In this document: piece by piece, positions 18,215 to 26,674 of the stretch | Layout: each line of letters opens with the position of its first letter | Position numbering within the stretch: the stretch's first letter is position 1 | Assembly (NCBI RefSeq): GCF_002214565.1 | Contig: NZ_CP015106.1 | Span: forward strand, 1,550,001-1,614,000 | Direction: 5' to 3' | Source of the DNA: Thermococcus radiotolerans | GTDB lineage: Archaea > Methanobacteriota_B > Thermococci > Thermococcales > Thermococcaceae | DNA length: 64,000 bases | Program-made: the position numbers and the translations under genes | Notes under the pieces: generated by a model | Databases searched by the model: none | Told to the model about the DNA's origin: nothing | The model's input: only the letters and a program-made list of their open reading frames with translations

Positions 18215-19120
18215 ATGATGGCGGGAGGATTGTCAGGAGCATTGATTCAGATCATTGAGAGGATGGTTCCCAAGCGGTGGATGAGGCGCTATGAGGTGTT
18301 CATATACTCCTCGGGAATAAACTTCCTCGCCGCCGAGTACCTCATCGTCTCCCTGCTGGTCGGAATAATCGGTGCCGTACTCGTTGATATGTTCTCCACA
18401 GCCGTCTACGCCGTCATAACCTTCTTGGCCCTCTTTGGAGCAATGGCCTTTGGTTACCCCTACTGGAGGATCAGTAAGCGTATTGAAGAGATGGAAAAGA
18501 TGCTCCCGGATGCCTTCTTCTATCTGGCCAGCTCGCTCAGGGCGGGTATCTCTTTCTCGGAGGCCCTAGAGGAGTTGACAACAGCCAAATTCGGTTCGCT
18601 AACTGATGAGTTCAAGAAAACCGTCGCCGAGATAAAGAAGGGTCGTCCAACCGTTGAAGCCCTCAGGGCCTTTGCGATAAGGAACAGAAAGTCTCCCGTC
18701 ATCTACCGTTCGATGATGATCATCATCGAGGCCCTCGAGAGGGGTGCCCCGATGAGCGACGTTCTTGTCTTCGTTGGAAACGATGTCAGGGAGATACTCA
18801 GGATAAAGCAGGAGAGGAAGGCCTCAACGGGCATGCAGGTGATGTTCTTCATAATTACCAGCGGCTTTATCGGACCCCTTATACTCGGCATAGTCGCCCA
18901 GGTAATGCTGGCTATGAGCACCGGCAACGTGGAGTTCCCGGTGGAGACCGTGAGGACCATACTGCTGGGATTCGTTGCCCTCCAAGCGATAGTTTCGGGC
19001 CTTGGAATTGGCGTTATAAGAGAAGGGAAATACTCAGCAGGCATAAAGTACAGCCTGCTGCTCGTAATAATGGGAGTGGCAGTATTCCAGGGAGCCTCAG
19101 GCCTCAACCTCGCCGTCTGA
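18215..19120 (+). CDS. Type II secretion F-domain platform protein (TadC-like), second copy
   Basis: Start at ATG 18215 (or 18218), directly after GGTGA inside the previous stop. The 301-residue product has helices near 45-85, the F-domain motif FYLASSLRAGISFSEALEEL (about 106-125), and further helices near 210-300. It is shorter than the first copy because it lacks the charged N-terminus. Two separate F proteins with one ATPase resemble Tad-type systems more than archaella. The gene ends 24 bases inside the convergent FKBP gene. Confidence 0.88.
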   Translation: MMAGGLSGALIQIIERMVPKRWMRRYEVFIYSSGINFLAAEYLIVSLLVGIIGAVLVDMFSTAVYAVITFLALFGAMAFGYPYWRISKRIEEMEKMLPDAFFYLASSLRAGISFSEALEELTTAKFGSLTDEFKKTVAEIKKGRPTVEALRAFAIRNRKSPVIYRSMMIIIEALERGAPMSDVLVFVGNDVREILRIKQERKASTGMQVMFFIITSGFIGPLILGIVAQVMLAMSTGNVEFPVETVRTILLGFVALQAIVSGLGIGVIREGKYSAGIKYSLLLVIMGVAVFQGASGLNLAV

Positions 19121-19591
19121 GGCCTCTTCTTTGGCTTTCTGAATGTCCACTATTTCTACCTCGAAGACGAGGGTCTTCCCGGCCAGCGGGTGGTTGAAGT
19201 CAAGGGTGACGTTCTCCTCACCGACTTTGGCTATCTTAGCGATTCCCGAGTCGGTCATGACGTACATGCCCTCGATGGGCTCTATGCCGACGTTTGAGAA
19301 CTCCGTCTTTGCCACCTCAATGACGAGCTCCGGGTTGGGCATGCCGTAGGCCTTCTCCGGTGGTATCGTGACCGTCTTCTTCTCCCCAAGCTCCATGCCG
19401 ACAAGGGCCTCGTCAAGGCCAGGGATTATCTCGCCAACGCCGACGTTGACACCAAGGGGACCGTACTCCCTCTCTTCCACGTATATCTCGTTCTCCTTGG
19501 CAATGTCCTCGTAACTGGTATCAAAAACTTCGCCGTTCTCGAACTTTCCGACGTAGTGAAACACCACAAAATCTCCAGTTTCAATCTTCAT
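19097..19591 (-). CDS. FKBP-type peptidyl-prolyl isomerase (SlyD-like)
   Basis: Start at ATG 19591 (164 residues, MKIETGDFVVFHYVG), with a purine-rich site (GGAG, AAGGAA) before it. The FKBP core includes the GKFENGEVFDTSYED strand, EIIPGLDEALVGMELGEKKTVTIPPEKAYG and the closing NHPLAGKTLVFEVEI; a flap insert in between is the chaperone domain of SlyD-like proteins. It is close in size to the 18-kDa Thermococcus FKBP. It accelerates proline isomerisation and protects folding proteins in the cytosol. Its 3' end overlaps the convergent platform gene. Confidence 0.92.
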   Translation of the reverse strand: MKIETGDFVVFHYVGKFENGEVFDTSYEDIAKENEIYVEEREYGPLGVNVGVGEIIPGLDEALVGMELGEKKTVTIPPEKAYGMPNPELVIEVAKTEFSNVGIEPIEGMYVMTDSGIAKIAKVGEENVTLDFNHPLAGKTLVFEVEIVDIQKAKEEASDGEVEA

Positions 19592-19672
19592 TTCCTTCAA
19601 CTCCAAAATTCTCTTCAGGTGGGGCTTGACCCGGCGGTTTATAAAGGTTTGTACAAAAGTGGGAAAGAACGC

Positions 19673-20173
19673 TCATTCCTCGGGGAGTATGTAGTAAACG
19701 TAGTGCGGCCTGTTGGTCACCTCGTCTATGAACACGACCGTTCCCGTCTTGGGCGGCTTGATGTAGTGAACCTCTCCTTTTCTGGTGGTTATCGCCGCAA
19801 AGGCATCCCCCGTCCTCACCCGGTTCCCAACGTTCGCTATCAGGGTTTTCGTGTATCCTTCGACGGGAAGGATTAGCAGTTCATCGTCCCTCTTCAAATA
19901 TATCCGTGTTCTTCCATCGGGAAGGACCAGGATGGCATCGGCAAGCATCTTGCCCTCCATTCTGTCAACGTAGAGGTAGAACCTGTCGTAAACTTCCTTC
20001 GCCAGGAATTTGGCCCTTTTGATATCAATGAAGTCCGGAACGCTCTCGTCCCTTTTCAGCCAGACCTCAACGTTCCCGCTGATGACCACGCAGTCTTTTT
20101 TAACCTTCCTTCCCTCAAGGCACTCCTCGGGAGGAGCCTCAACGTAGAGCCTTGGAACCCTCTCCACTTTCAT
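19673..20173 (-). CDS. DUF2118 family protein
   Basis: The product is about 166 residues; ATG 20173 or GTG 20167 could start it, the latter spaced better from GGTGA. I recognise the Thermococcales DUF2118 type. The C-terminal 80 residues (ILPVEGYTKTLIANVGNRV, TRKGEVHYIKPPKTGTVVF) look like a biotinyl/lipoyl-type beta barrel, but no AMKM-type attachment Lys is present. No function is established. It is divergent from the DUF4129 operon and shares a short intergenic region with a dyad. Confidence 0.72.
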   Translation of the reverse strand: MKVERVPRLYVEAPPEECLEGRKVKKDCVVISGNVEVWLKRDESVPDFIDIKRAKFLAKEVYDRFYLYVDRMEGKMLADAILVLPDGRTRIYLKRDDELLILPVEGYTKTLIANVGNRVRTGDAFAAITTRKGEVHYIKPPKTGTVVFIDEVTNRPHYVYYILPEE

Positions 20174-20182
20174 CACCTGACC

Positions 20183-20198
20183 TTTACCTAGGGGTAAA
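20183..20198. promoter_or_regulatory. Inverted repeat TTTACC-TAGG-GGTAAA between divergent genes
   Basis: Perfect 6-bp arms around a 4-base spacer, 10 bases before the DUF2118 start and just upstream of the TATA-like TTTTTAAA at 20201-20208 that serves the DUF4129 operon. A regulator bound here could act on both promoters. Confidence 0.4.
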
Positions 20199-20200
20199 AG

Positions 20201-20208
20201 TTTTTAAA
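20201..20208 (+). promoter_or_regulatory. TATA-like box of the DUF4129-MoxR operon
   Basis: TTTTTAAA lies 30 bases before ATG 20231 and no ribosome site is seen, so a leaderless message is predicted. Confidence 0.5.
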
Positions 20209-20230
20209 CCTGCCCTCTCTAAAACCCCTG

Positions 20231-21082
20231 ATGGAAATGTCCACCAGGGTAAAATTACTGGTCCTCTCTGGACTGCTGTTTTCACTGATGGCCCTGATGG
20301 TCAACTACAGCGCGGCCACATCGGAGACCTCGAGGGGCAGCCCCGCCCAGTGGGCAGGTGTTCTCGTGATGATCCTCGCGATAGTTGGCCTGTTCGTTAT
20401 CGTTGGTGTATTTCTGGGATGGAAGGACCCCTTTCAGAGACTTGATTCGGGCGGCCTCGCCCTTTTCGTCAGGTATATCATGCTGGCCCTGGGATTTTCC
20501 GGCCTTGTTCTCGTGATGTATCTGATTCGGGAAAATACGGCCGTAAAAATCCCCTCCAACAACAGTACTGCCTTAAACGCTTCCGTGAACGGTTCCGCGC
20601 CCGTTCAGACTTCTAGTCACTACAACGGCACCCAACTGGCCCCGACCAGGCAGTCCCTCCCCTCCCAGTACCTCCTCTATGCCGTCCTGCTCATTGTGAT
20701 AGTGGTCTTTGCATACCTCGCCGTGATCCAGTACAGGACGTACCTGCGGAAGAAGGAACGCAAGGAGATGAAGCTCCGGGCCGAGCTCTTCGACAGGAAA
20801 CTCGACGAACTCGGCCTTGAGATGTTTGAGAGCCCAAGGGAGGCCATTGTGGGTATATACAAGAACGCCGTTCTCTGGCTTGAGTACCTCGGGATGCCGT
20901 ACCAGGAGAGCTGGACGCACTGGGAGCACGCGAAGCATGTTAAATACATGCACGATGCCTTCGTCAAGCTGACACGGCTCTTCGAAAAGGCCAAATACGC
21001 CCCCGAGAAAATAACATGGGATGATGCCCGGAGGGCCCTCGAGGTTTACCGCGAGATGAGGAGGGGCGTGAATGAGGTTTAA
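20231..21082 (+). CDS. DUF4129 domain membrane protein
   Basis: A 283-residue protein with four hydrophobic segments (about 8-26, 38-60, 78-98 and 150-172) and an external Ser/Thr/Asn-rich loop near 100-145. The C-terminal cytosolic part has the DUF4129 pattern: ALWLEYLG-like core followed by WTHWEHAKHV and a helix with FEKAKY. DUF4129 is normally found with MoxR ATPase and DUF58 proteins, as here. It is the first gene of the operon. Its 3' end overlaps the next start by 11 bases. Function is unknown; envelope-related stress or protein assembly is inferred from the family context. Confidence 0.82.
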   Translation: MEMSTRVKLLVLSGLLFSLMALMVNYSAATSETSRGSPAQWAGVLVMILAIVGLFVIVGVFLGWKDPFQRLDSGGLALFVRYIMLALGFSGLVLVMYLIRENTAVKIPSNNSTALNASVNGSAPVQTSSHYNGTQLAPTRQSLPSQYLLYAVLLIVIVVFAYLAVIQYRTYLRKKERKEMKLRAELFDRKLDELGLEMFESPREAIVGIYKNAVLWLEYLGMPYQESWTHWEHAKHVKYMHDAFVKLTRLFEKAKYAPEKITWDDARRALEVYREMRRGVNEV

Positions 21083-21524
21083 CCGGTACGTGCTCGCGAT
21101 AGCCGTGATACCGCTGCTAGTGGCCATAGTTGCCGGCTCCTATCTGGTTAGATGGCTCGCCGTTCTGGTGCTGGGCGCCCTTCTGGCCTTTCTCCTCTTT
21201 GGATTTGATATACATGTTCCCCTCCCCAGGAGGGAGAAACTGGAGAGGGTCGAGAGAAAAACCGACGTTGAGAGGGTTGTGACACTCATAGAGCGCGCCA
21301 AGAGGGGAAGGGTTGCACGCTCCCTCCTTGAGGAGAAGATAGCGGAAATATACGCTACCCTCTCCGAGGACTACAATCAAACGTTTCATTCGCTCACTTC
21401 CGAGCCGAACGAGGCCATTCAAGCCCTCCGTTCGGAGGGAGACTTTCTCGATAACCTTGAAAAGGCCTTAAAAATTGTGGAGGAGGATCTCTATGAAGAT
21501 AGAGGAGGTAAGCTCCAAGGGTAA
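21072..21524 (+). CDS. Small membrane protein in MoxR operon
   Basis: A 150-residue product with two adjacent helices near 5-45 (IPLLVAIVAGSYLV, LAVLVLGALLAFLLFG) and a cytosolic charged, helical tail. No family recognised. It overlaps the DUF4129 gene at its start and the MoxR gene by 32 bases at its end, which points to translational coupling within one complex. Confidence 0.75.
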   Translation: MRFNRYVLAIAVIPLLVAIVAGSYLVRWLAVLVLGALLAFLLFGFDIHVPLPRREKLERVERKTDVERVVTLIERAKRGRVARSLLEEKIAEIYATLSEDYNQTFHSLTSEPNEAIQALRSEGDFLDNLEKALKIVEEDLYEDRGGKLQG

Positions 21525-22446
21525 CGCCGTTCTTGAGGAGGTCAAGAAGGCGATAGTCGGAAAGGACGAGGTGCTGAGGCTCATACTGACGACGATTTTG
21601 GCGGATGGCCACATACTCCTGGAAGACCTGCCCGGATTGGCCAAGACGCTCATGGCGAAGAGCTTCGCCACCGCGATGGGGGTGAGGTTCAAGCGCGTCC
21701 AGTTCACACCCGACCTTCTCCCCAGCGACATCCTCGGCGTCAGCATCTTCAACCAGAAAACGCTCGAGTTCGAGTTCAAAAAGGGCCCCGTCTTCACGAA
21801 CATACTCCTCGCCGACGAGATAAACCGTGCCCCGCCCAAGACCCAGAGCGCTCTCCTAGAGGCCATGCAGGAGAGGCAGGTCACCGTCGAGGGCAACACG
21901 TACGAACTTGAGAGGCCGTTCATAGTCTTCGCCACTCAGAACCCAATAGAGCAGGAGGGTACTTATCCGCTTCCGGAGGCCCAGCTGGACAGGTTCCTCG
22001 TCAGGCTCCGCGTCGGTTATCCGAGCAAGAAAGAGGAGATAGAGATACTTCGCAGAAGGATGGCGAGGAAGAAGGAGGAGGTGGATATAACACCGATCCT
22101 GACCCCAGAGGAAGTCGTAGAGATGCAAAGGGCCATAGAGGACGTCTACGTCAGCGACGCAATCCTGGAGTACATAACCGAGATAGTCTTAGCCACGAGG
22201 GAGGACAAGAAGGAGATAGAGGTTGGGGCCTCGCCCAGGGGGAGCCTCGCCCTTCTCAAGCTCTCCAGAGCCTATGCCGCCCTAGAGGGTAGGGACTACG
22301 TCATCCCAGACGACATAAAGGCCGTCGCCGTTCCGGCGCTGAGCCACAGGCTCATCCTCAAGAGGGAGCTCTGGTACACGAAGGTCAGCCAGGAGAGCAT
22401 AATGGCGAAGCTCCTTGAGCGCGTTCCAGTTCCCAAGTTTGAGTGA
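21493..22446 (+). CDS. MoxR family AAA+ ATPase
   Basis: ATG 21493 follows GGAGGATCTCT and is the likely start (317 residues). The core motifs are the MoxR-type Walker A LPGLAKTLMAK (about 44-54), Walker B ILLADEINRAPPKTQSALLEAM, sensor 1 FATQNPIEQEGTYPLPEAQ and sensor 2 GASPRGSLALLKL. MoxR proteins act as chaperone-like activators with vWA-domain partners, and the following DUF58 gene is that kind of partner. The gene overlaps the preceding one and ends 9 bases before the next. Confidence 0.93.
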   Translation: MKIEEVSSKGNAVLEEVKKAIVGKDEVLRLILTTILADGHILLEDLPGLAKTLMAKSFATAMGVRFKRVQFTPDLLPSDILGVSIFNQKTLEFEFKKGPVFTNILLADEINRAPPKTQSALLEAMQERQVTVEGNTYELERPFIVFATQNPIEQEGTYPLPEAQLDRFLVRLRVGYPSKKEEIEILRRRMARKKEEVDITPILTPEEVVEMQRAIEDVYVSDAILEYITEIVLATREDKKEIEVGASPRGSLALLKLSRAYAALEGRDYVIPDDIKAVAVPALSHRLILKRELWYTKVSQESIMAKLLERVPVPKFE

Positions 22447-22455
22447 GGTGAAAAG

Positions 22456-23751
22456 GTGCAGGCCCAACCCCCGCTCTACGGGCACTCCGTTCCGGTTGAG
22501 GAGAGGGAGGAGCCCACGGGCAAAATGTACCCAACGGAGAAGGCAGAGGAGATACTCCTCGCCCTCTGGCTAATCGTCATGCTGGCCTTTCTCCTCCTGC
22601 GGTGGGAGCTCGTGTACCTGACGCTCCCGATAATATGGCTCCTCTTCGTGGCGGTGTTCTTCTTCAAACCGACCCTCAACGTTGAGATAGAGCGTGTAAT
22701 CCCCCACAATCGCTTCCTTGAGGGAACCGAGCTGGAGATAATCCTTAGAATTAAATCGCACGAGAGGATACCTACCCTGAAGATCACAGAGGACATCCCG
22801 CCGGGCCTGGAGCTCGTGGAAGGGCAGAAAGAGCACGTTCTGTCGCTCAAACCCGGGGAGGAACGGGAGATACGGTACAGGGTTCGCGTTAAGAGGGGAA
22901 TTCACGAGTTCAACTGGGTGAGGCTGAGCTACCGCGACCCCTTCGGCTTCTTCAAGGTTGACAAGGCGGTGGAGGTTTACAGCGAGATAGTGGGCGTTCC
23001 GATAATCACGGACGTCCCGACGCCGTACTCCACCAAGGGAACGAAGATAACCGTCGGCCCGCTCCCATCGCCGAGGGTGGGGGAGGGTGTTGAGTTCCAC
23101 GCCGTCAGGGAGTATCAGCCGGGCGACCCTCTCAAGATAATCAACTGGAAGGCCACCGCCAGAACCGGCAGGATAATGGCCAACGAGTACGAGAGCGAGC
23201 GCAAGGTCGACGTCGTCTTCATAGTGGACGCCTCTTACACGGGGGATCTCGTCTTTGACCACCTCGTCCGTGCCGCGGCTTCCCTCATGCTCAACGCACT
23301 CAACAACGGCACGAGCTTCGGACTCCTACTGTCCGAGGAGGTCCCGCTCTGGATTCGAGTTGACTACGGTAAGAGGCACTTCTTCAAGTGCATCGACTTC
23401 CTGAGCACGGCCAAACCCGACAAGAACAACATGATAACCTACCAGGTCGAACACCTCATAAAGGCGCGCTTTCCGGCCAAAGCTCAGCTGCTGTACTTCT
23501 CCCCCCTCCTGACCGAGGAGAGCAGGGACGCCCTCAGGATAATGGCCCAGTACGGCTACAACGTCGTCGTCATAAGTCCCAACCCTTACACGGCGGTTGA
23601 GCCTAAGAACCGAGAGGAGGAGCTTGCGCTGAAGCTGCTGATGCTCCAGAGGCGCGCGATGCTCATGAAAATGTCCGCCTACGGTATCATCATCGACTGG
23701 GATGTCAGAAAACCCCTGGAGGCTGCGATAGCAGAGGTGGTGGGTCTATGA
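22456..23751 (+). CDS. DUF58 domain protein, vWA-like partner of MoxR
   Basis: A 431-residue protein from GTG 22456. Two membrane helices near 32-70 are followed by a beta-sandwich region and the DUF58 signature REYQPGDPLKIINWKATART (about 216-235). DVVFIVDASYTG (about 252-263) is a MIDAS-like segment of a von Willebrand A fold. With MoxR it probably forms a membrane-linked assembly or activation complex. Stop overlaps the next start (ATGA). Confidence 0.88.
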   Translation: MQAQPPLYGHSVPVEEREEPTGKMYPTEKAEEILLALWLIVMLAFLLLRWELVYLTLPIIWLLFVAVFFFKPTLNVEIERVIPHNRFLEGTELEIILRIKSHERIPTLKITEDIPPGLELVEGQKEHVLSLKPGEEREIRYRVRVKRGIHEFNWVRLSYRDPFGFFKVDKAVEVYSEIVGVPIITDVPTPYSTKGTKITVGPLPSPRVGEGVEFHAVREYQPGDPLKIINWKATARTGRIMANEYESERKVDVVFIVDASYTGDLVFDHLVRAAASLMLNALNNGTSFGLLLSEEVPLWIRVDYGKRHFFKCIDFLSTAKPDKNNMITYQVEHLIKARFPAKAQLLYFSPLLTEESRDALRIMAQYGYNVVVISPNPYTAVEPKNREEELALKLLMLQRRAMLMKMSAYGIIIDWDVRKPLEAAIAEVVGL

Positions 23752-24170
23752 AGGTGAGGAGAAGGCTCTACTCCCTCATACCCCTGGTTCCACTCTTCGT
23801 CCTGCTCGGAACCCTCGATCCCAGAACCCTCCTCCTAATCCCGCTGGCCCTCATGGCGATCCAGTGGTACTTCGTCGGCACGCTATTTCTCCTGGCAACG
23901 GCGGCTTTCCTCATCTACACGAGGACGGGGGGTCTCTACGGCCTCGCTGTGATGGCGCTCGCCATCCTCGCCCTTGAAATGGGCTACCTCGACAGGGAGC
24001 GTGCCCCGAGGGAGCACTACCTCATTCTCCTCGCAGCGGTTGCGATGTCCTTCCCAACATACCTGCTGATGTCGACGCTCTCCCCCGCGCTCCCGAGGCT
24101 GGAGGTGACGGCCCTGGCGGCGCTGCTCCTGGTGGTGCTCTACCTCTTCGCCAGGCTCGCAACCTCTTAA
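23748..24170 (+). CDS. Small polytopic membrane protein closing the MoxR operon
   Basis: A 140-residue, almost wholly hydrophobic product with about five short helices and no charged domain. No family recognised. Coupled to the DUF58 gene by a 4-base overlap and meeting the convergent kinase by 4 bases. Unlike many MoxR-DUF58 operons there is no transglutaminase gene here. Confidence 0.72.
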   Translation: MKVRRRLYSLIPLVPLFVLLGTLDPRTLLLIPLALMAIQWYFVGTLFLLATAAFLIYTRTGGLYGLAVMALAILALEMGYLDRERAPREHYLILLAAVAMSFPTYLLMSTLSPALPRLEVTALAALLLVVLYLFARLATS

Positions 24171-25000
24171 ACGCTCCAGCTTCCGGTTTTTTTCAGAACT
24201 TCCCTCGCCCTCTCCAGGCCCCGTCTCACACAGTCTTCGAGCGCCGCGCCTCTGGAGTACATCGCAAGAAATCCTCCCGCAAAGGCATCCCCCGCACCGG
24301 TGGGGTCGACTATCTCGTGGGGGGATATCGGAAGCGCTGGGAACTCCCTGAAATCACCGTCGTAGACGAGAACCCCCCTCTCGCCACGCGTTACCACGAC
24401 CACCTTCGCTCCCCATTCGTACAGTACCTCAGCGGCTCTCTTCACGTCCCGGGCCTTGGTTATCGTTAAAGCCTCCCTCTCGTTTGGAAAGAGAACCTCG
24501 ACCCGCGATGCTATCTCCCTCATGAGCTCGGTTCTCTTGGCGTAGTCCTCGATGTAGGTCGGGTTGAAGTCCAGGCTTATCCTCTTGCCCTCCAGCCTTT
24601 TCAGGGCCTTGAGCTGTTCCTCTGGTGGAATCGGGGCTATGTGAAAGATTTTGGCGTTCATGTACTCCTCTGGAATCTGGGTCTCCCCCATGTTACGGGC
24701 GACGCCCATGTCAACTGGAGCATCCACGGTTCCGTTCTCGTGGTAAATCATGTATATGTGAATCGTCCTGCCGGGCAGGATTTGAACGCCCCTCACGTCC
24801 AGAACGGAGGCGAGCTTTTCGAGCCATTCCCTGGGAAAATCCTCTCCAACTTTGGTTATCAGGCCAACCCTCGCGCCGGCCAAAGCTGCCGAAGTAGCCA
24901 CGGCCGCGGCCGCACCACCGGGGTAGAGTATCTCATCCCTCCCCGGAAACCGAATGTGGTCTATCGAGACGTGGCCCAGTACAGCCAGGTCGAGTTCCAT
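24167..25000 (-). CDS. PfkB family carbohydrate/nucleoside kinase
   Basis: ATG 25000 (277 residues, MELDLAVLGHVSIDH) has GGTGA at ideal distance; longer starts add a poor extension. Ribokinase-fold hallmarks: N-terminal GHVSIDH, PGGAAAAVATSAALAG, the PNEREA segment and the ATP/catalytic motif DPTGAGDAFAGGFL (catalytic Asp in GAGD). The substrate (sugar or nucleoside) is not determined by these motifs. The intergenic region to the right contains a TATA-like GGCTTAAAG on the minus strand. Single-gene transcript. Confidence 0.87.
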   Translation of the reverse strand: MELDLAVLGHVSIDHIRFPGRDEILYPGGAAAAVATSAALAGARVGLITKVGEDFPREWLEKLASVLDVRGVQILPGRTIHIYMIYHENGTVDAPVDMGVARNMGETQIPEEYMNAKIFHIAPIPPEEQLKALKRLEGKRISLDFNPTYIEDYAKRTELMREIASRVEVLFPNEREALTITKARDVKRAAEVLYEWGAKVVVVTRGERGVLVYDGDFREFPALPISPHEIVDPTGAGDAFAGGFLAMYSRGAALEDCVRRGLERAREVLKKTGSWSV

Positions 25001-25156
25001 AGTCATCACCAGCACTCGTTCTTTCACGGACTTACGCTTCCCCCTTTAAGCCGTTTCCGGTGGAAGTAACAGACTTCTACCCTCCCGTTTAGATGAGCAT
25101 CGAAAAGATTAAAAGCGGATGCCTGAAAGTTCTATCAAAAACAAGGGGTGGTTTCG

Positions 25157-26653
25157 ATGGAAAGCGTCTTCCAGAACGAGACCGTCAGGGAGATACTCAC
25201 GAGGTACAGGCGCATCTGGGCAATAGGCCACGCCCAGAGCGTCCTCGGCTGGGACATGGAGGTCAACATGCCGCGGGAGGGCATCCTCGAGAGGAGCGTC
25301 GCCCAGGGCGAGCTTTCCGTTCTCAGCCAGGAATTCCTCCTCAAGCCGGAGTTCATCGAGCTCGTCGAGAAGGCCAAGGGAATCGAGGATCTCAACGAGT
25401 ACGAGCGCGGTGTCGTCAGGGTTCTTGACAGGAACATAAGGATAAGCCGCTCTTTCCCACCTGAGTTCCTCAGGGAGATGAGCGAGGTCACGAGCCAGGC
25501 AACGAAGGCCTGGGAGGAGGCGAAGAGAAGCGACGACTACTCCAAGTTTGAGCCGTGGCTCGACAGAATCATAGACCTCGCGAAGCGCGCCGCCGACTAC
25601 CTCGGCTACGAGGACGAGCCCTACGATGCCCTGCTCGACCTCTTCGAGGAGGGAACCACGACAAAGGACGTCACAAGGATGTTCGACAAGCTCGAGAAGG
25701 AGCTCAAGCCTCTCCTCGAGAAGATAATGGAAGAGGGGAAAGTTCCCCAGAGCCACCCGCTTGAGAAGGAAACCTATGAGCAGGCCCAGATGGAGAAGGT
25801 GAACCGCTGGATACTCGAGAAGTTCGGCTTTCCACTCGGCGTTCGCTCAAGGCTCGACGTTTCGGCCCATCCCTTCACGACTGAGTTCGGAATAAGGGAC
25901 GTCAGGATAACCACGCGCTACGAGGGCTACGACTTCAGGATGACCGTCCTCAGCACGGTCCACGAGTTCGGACATGCGCTCTACGAGCTCCAGCAGGACG
26001 AGAGATTCATGTTCAGTCCCATAGTCGGGGGCGTCTCCCTCGGAATCCACGAGAGCCAGAGCCGCTTCTGGGAGAACATCGTCGGCCGCTCAAGGGAGTT
26101 CGCGGGCCTCATCTATCCAACCCTTCGGGAGAACCTGCCCTTCATGTCCAAGTACACACCCGAAGACGTCTACCTGTACTTCAACATGGTGCGCCCGGAC
26201 TTCATAAGGACCGAGGCCGACGTCGTTACCTACAACTTCCACATACTCCTCCGCTTCAAGCTCGAGAGGATGATGCTCAACGAGGGAGTCAAGGCCAAAG
26301 AGTTGCCGGAACTCTGGAACGACGAGATGGAGAACCTCCTCGGCATAAGGCCGAAAACCTACCGCGAGGGAATCCTGCAGGATATCCACTGGGCCCACGG
26401 AACGGTCGGTTACTTCCCGACCTACAGCATCGGAACACTCCTCTCGGCCCAGCTCTACTACCACATGAAGCGCGACCTCAACGTGGAGGAGCTGATAAGC
26501 GAGGGCAACTTCGGACCCATAAAGGACTGGCTCCGCGAGAGGATTCACAGGCACGGAAGCATATACCCACCCAAGGAGCTCCTTCAGAGGGCCATCGGTG
26601 AGGAGCTGAACCCGGACTACTTCATAAGGTGGGTGAAGGAGAGGTATCTGTGA
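25157..26653 (+). CDS. Metallocarboxypeptidase, family M32
   Basis: A 498-residue protein from ATG 25157 (GGGGTGG in front). The zinc site is HEFGH at residues 269-273 with Glu299 in HESQS, the same positions I recall for the Pyrococcus furiosus enzyme. Other family marks are DMEVNMP near 39, DVRITTRY and the HWAHGTVGYFPTYSIG segment that defines M32. The enzyme removes C-terminal residues from peptides in the cytosol, usually as a metal-dependent dimer, and helps peptide catabolism. TATA-like GATTAAAAG lies upstream. A T-rich tract after the stop separates it from the convergent gene. Confidence 0.94.
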   Translation: MESVFQNETVREILTRYRRIWAIGHAQSVLGWDMEVNMPREGILERSVAQGELSVLSQEFLLKPEFIELVEKAKGIEDLNEYERGVVRVLDRNIRISRSFPPEFLREMSEVTSQATKAWEEAKRSDDYSKFEPWLDRIIDLAKRAADYLGYEDEPYDALLDLFEEGTTTKDVTRMFDKLEKELKPLLEKIMEEGKVPQSHPLEKETYEQAQMEKVNRWILEKFGFPLGVRSRLDVSAHPFTTEFGIRDVRITTRYEGYDFRMTVLSTVHEFGHALYELQQDERFMFSPIVGGVSLGIHESQSRFWENIVGRSREFAGLIYPTLRENLPFMSKYTPEDVYLYFNMVRPDFIRTEADVVTYNFHILLRFKLERMMLNEGVKAKELPELWNDEMENLLGIRPKTYREGILQDIHWAHGTVGYFPTYSIGTLLSAQLYYHMKRDLNVEELISEGNFGPIKDWLRERIHRHGSIYPPKELLQRAIGEELNPDYFIRWVKERYL

Positions 26654-26674
26654 GGTTTCTTTTTATTCACACCC

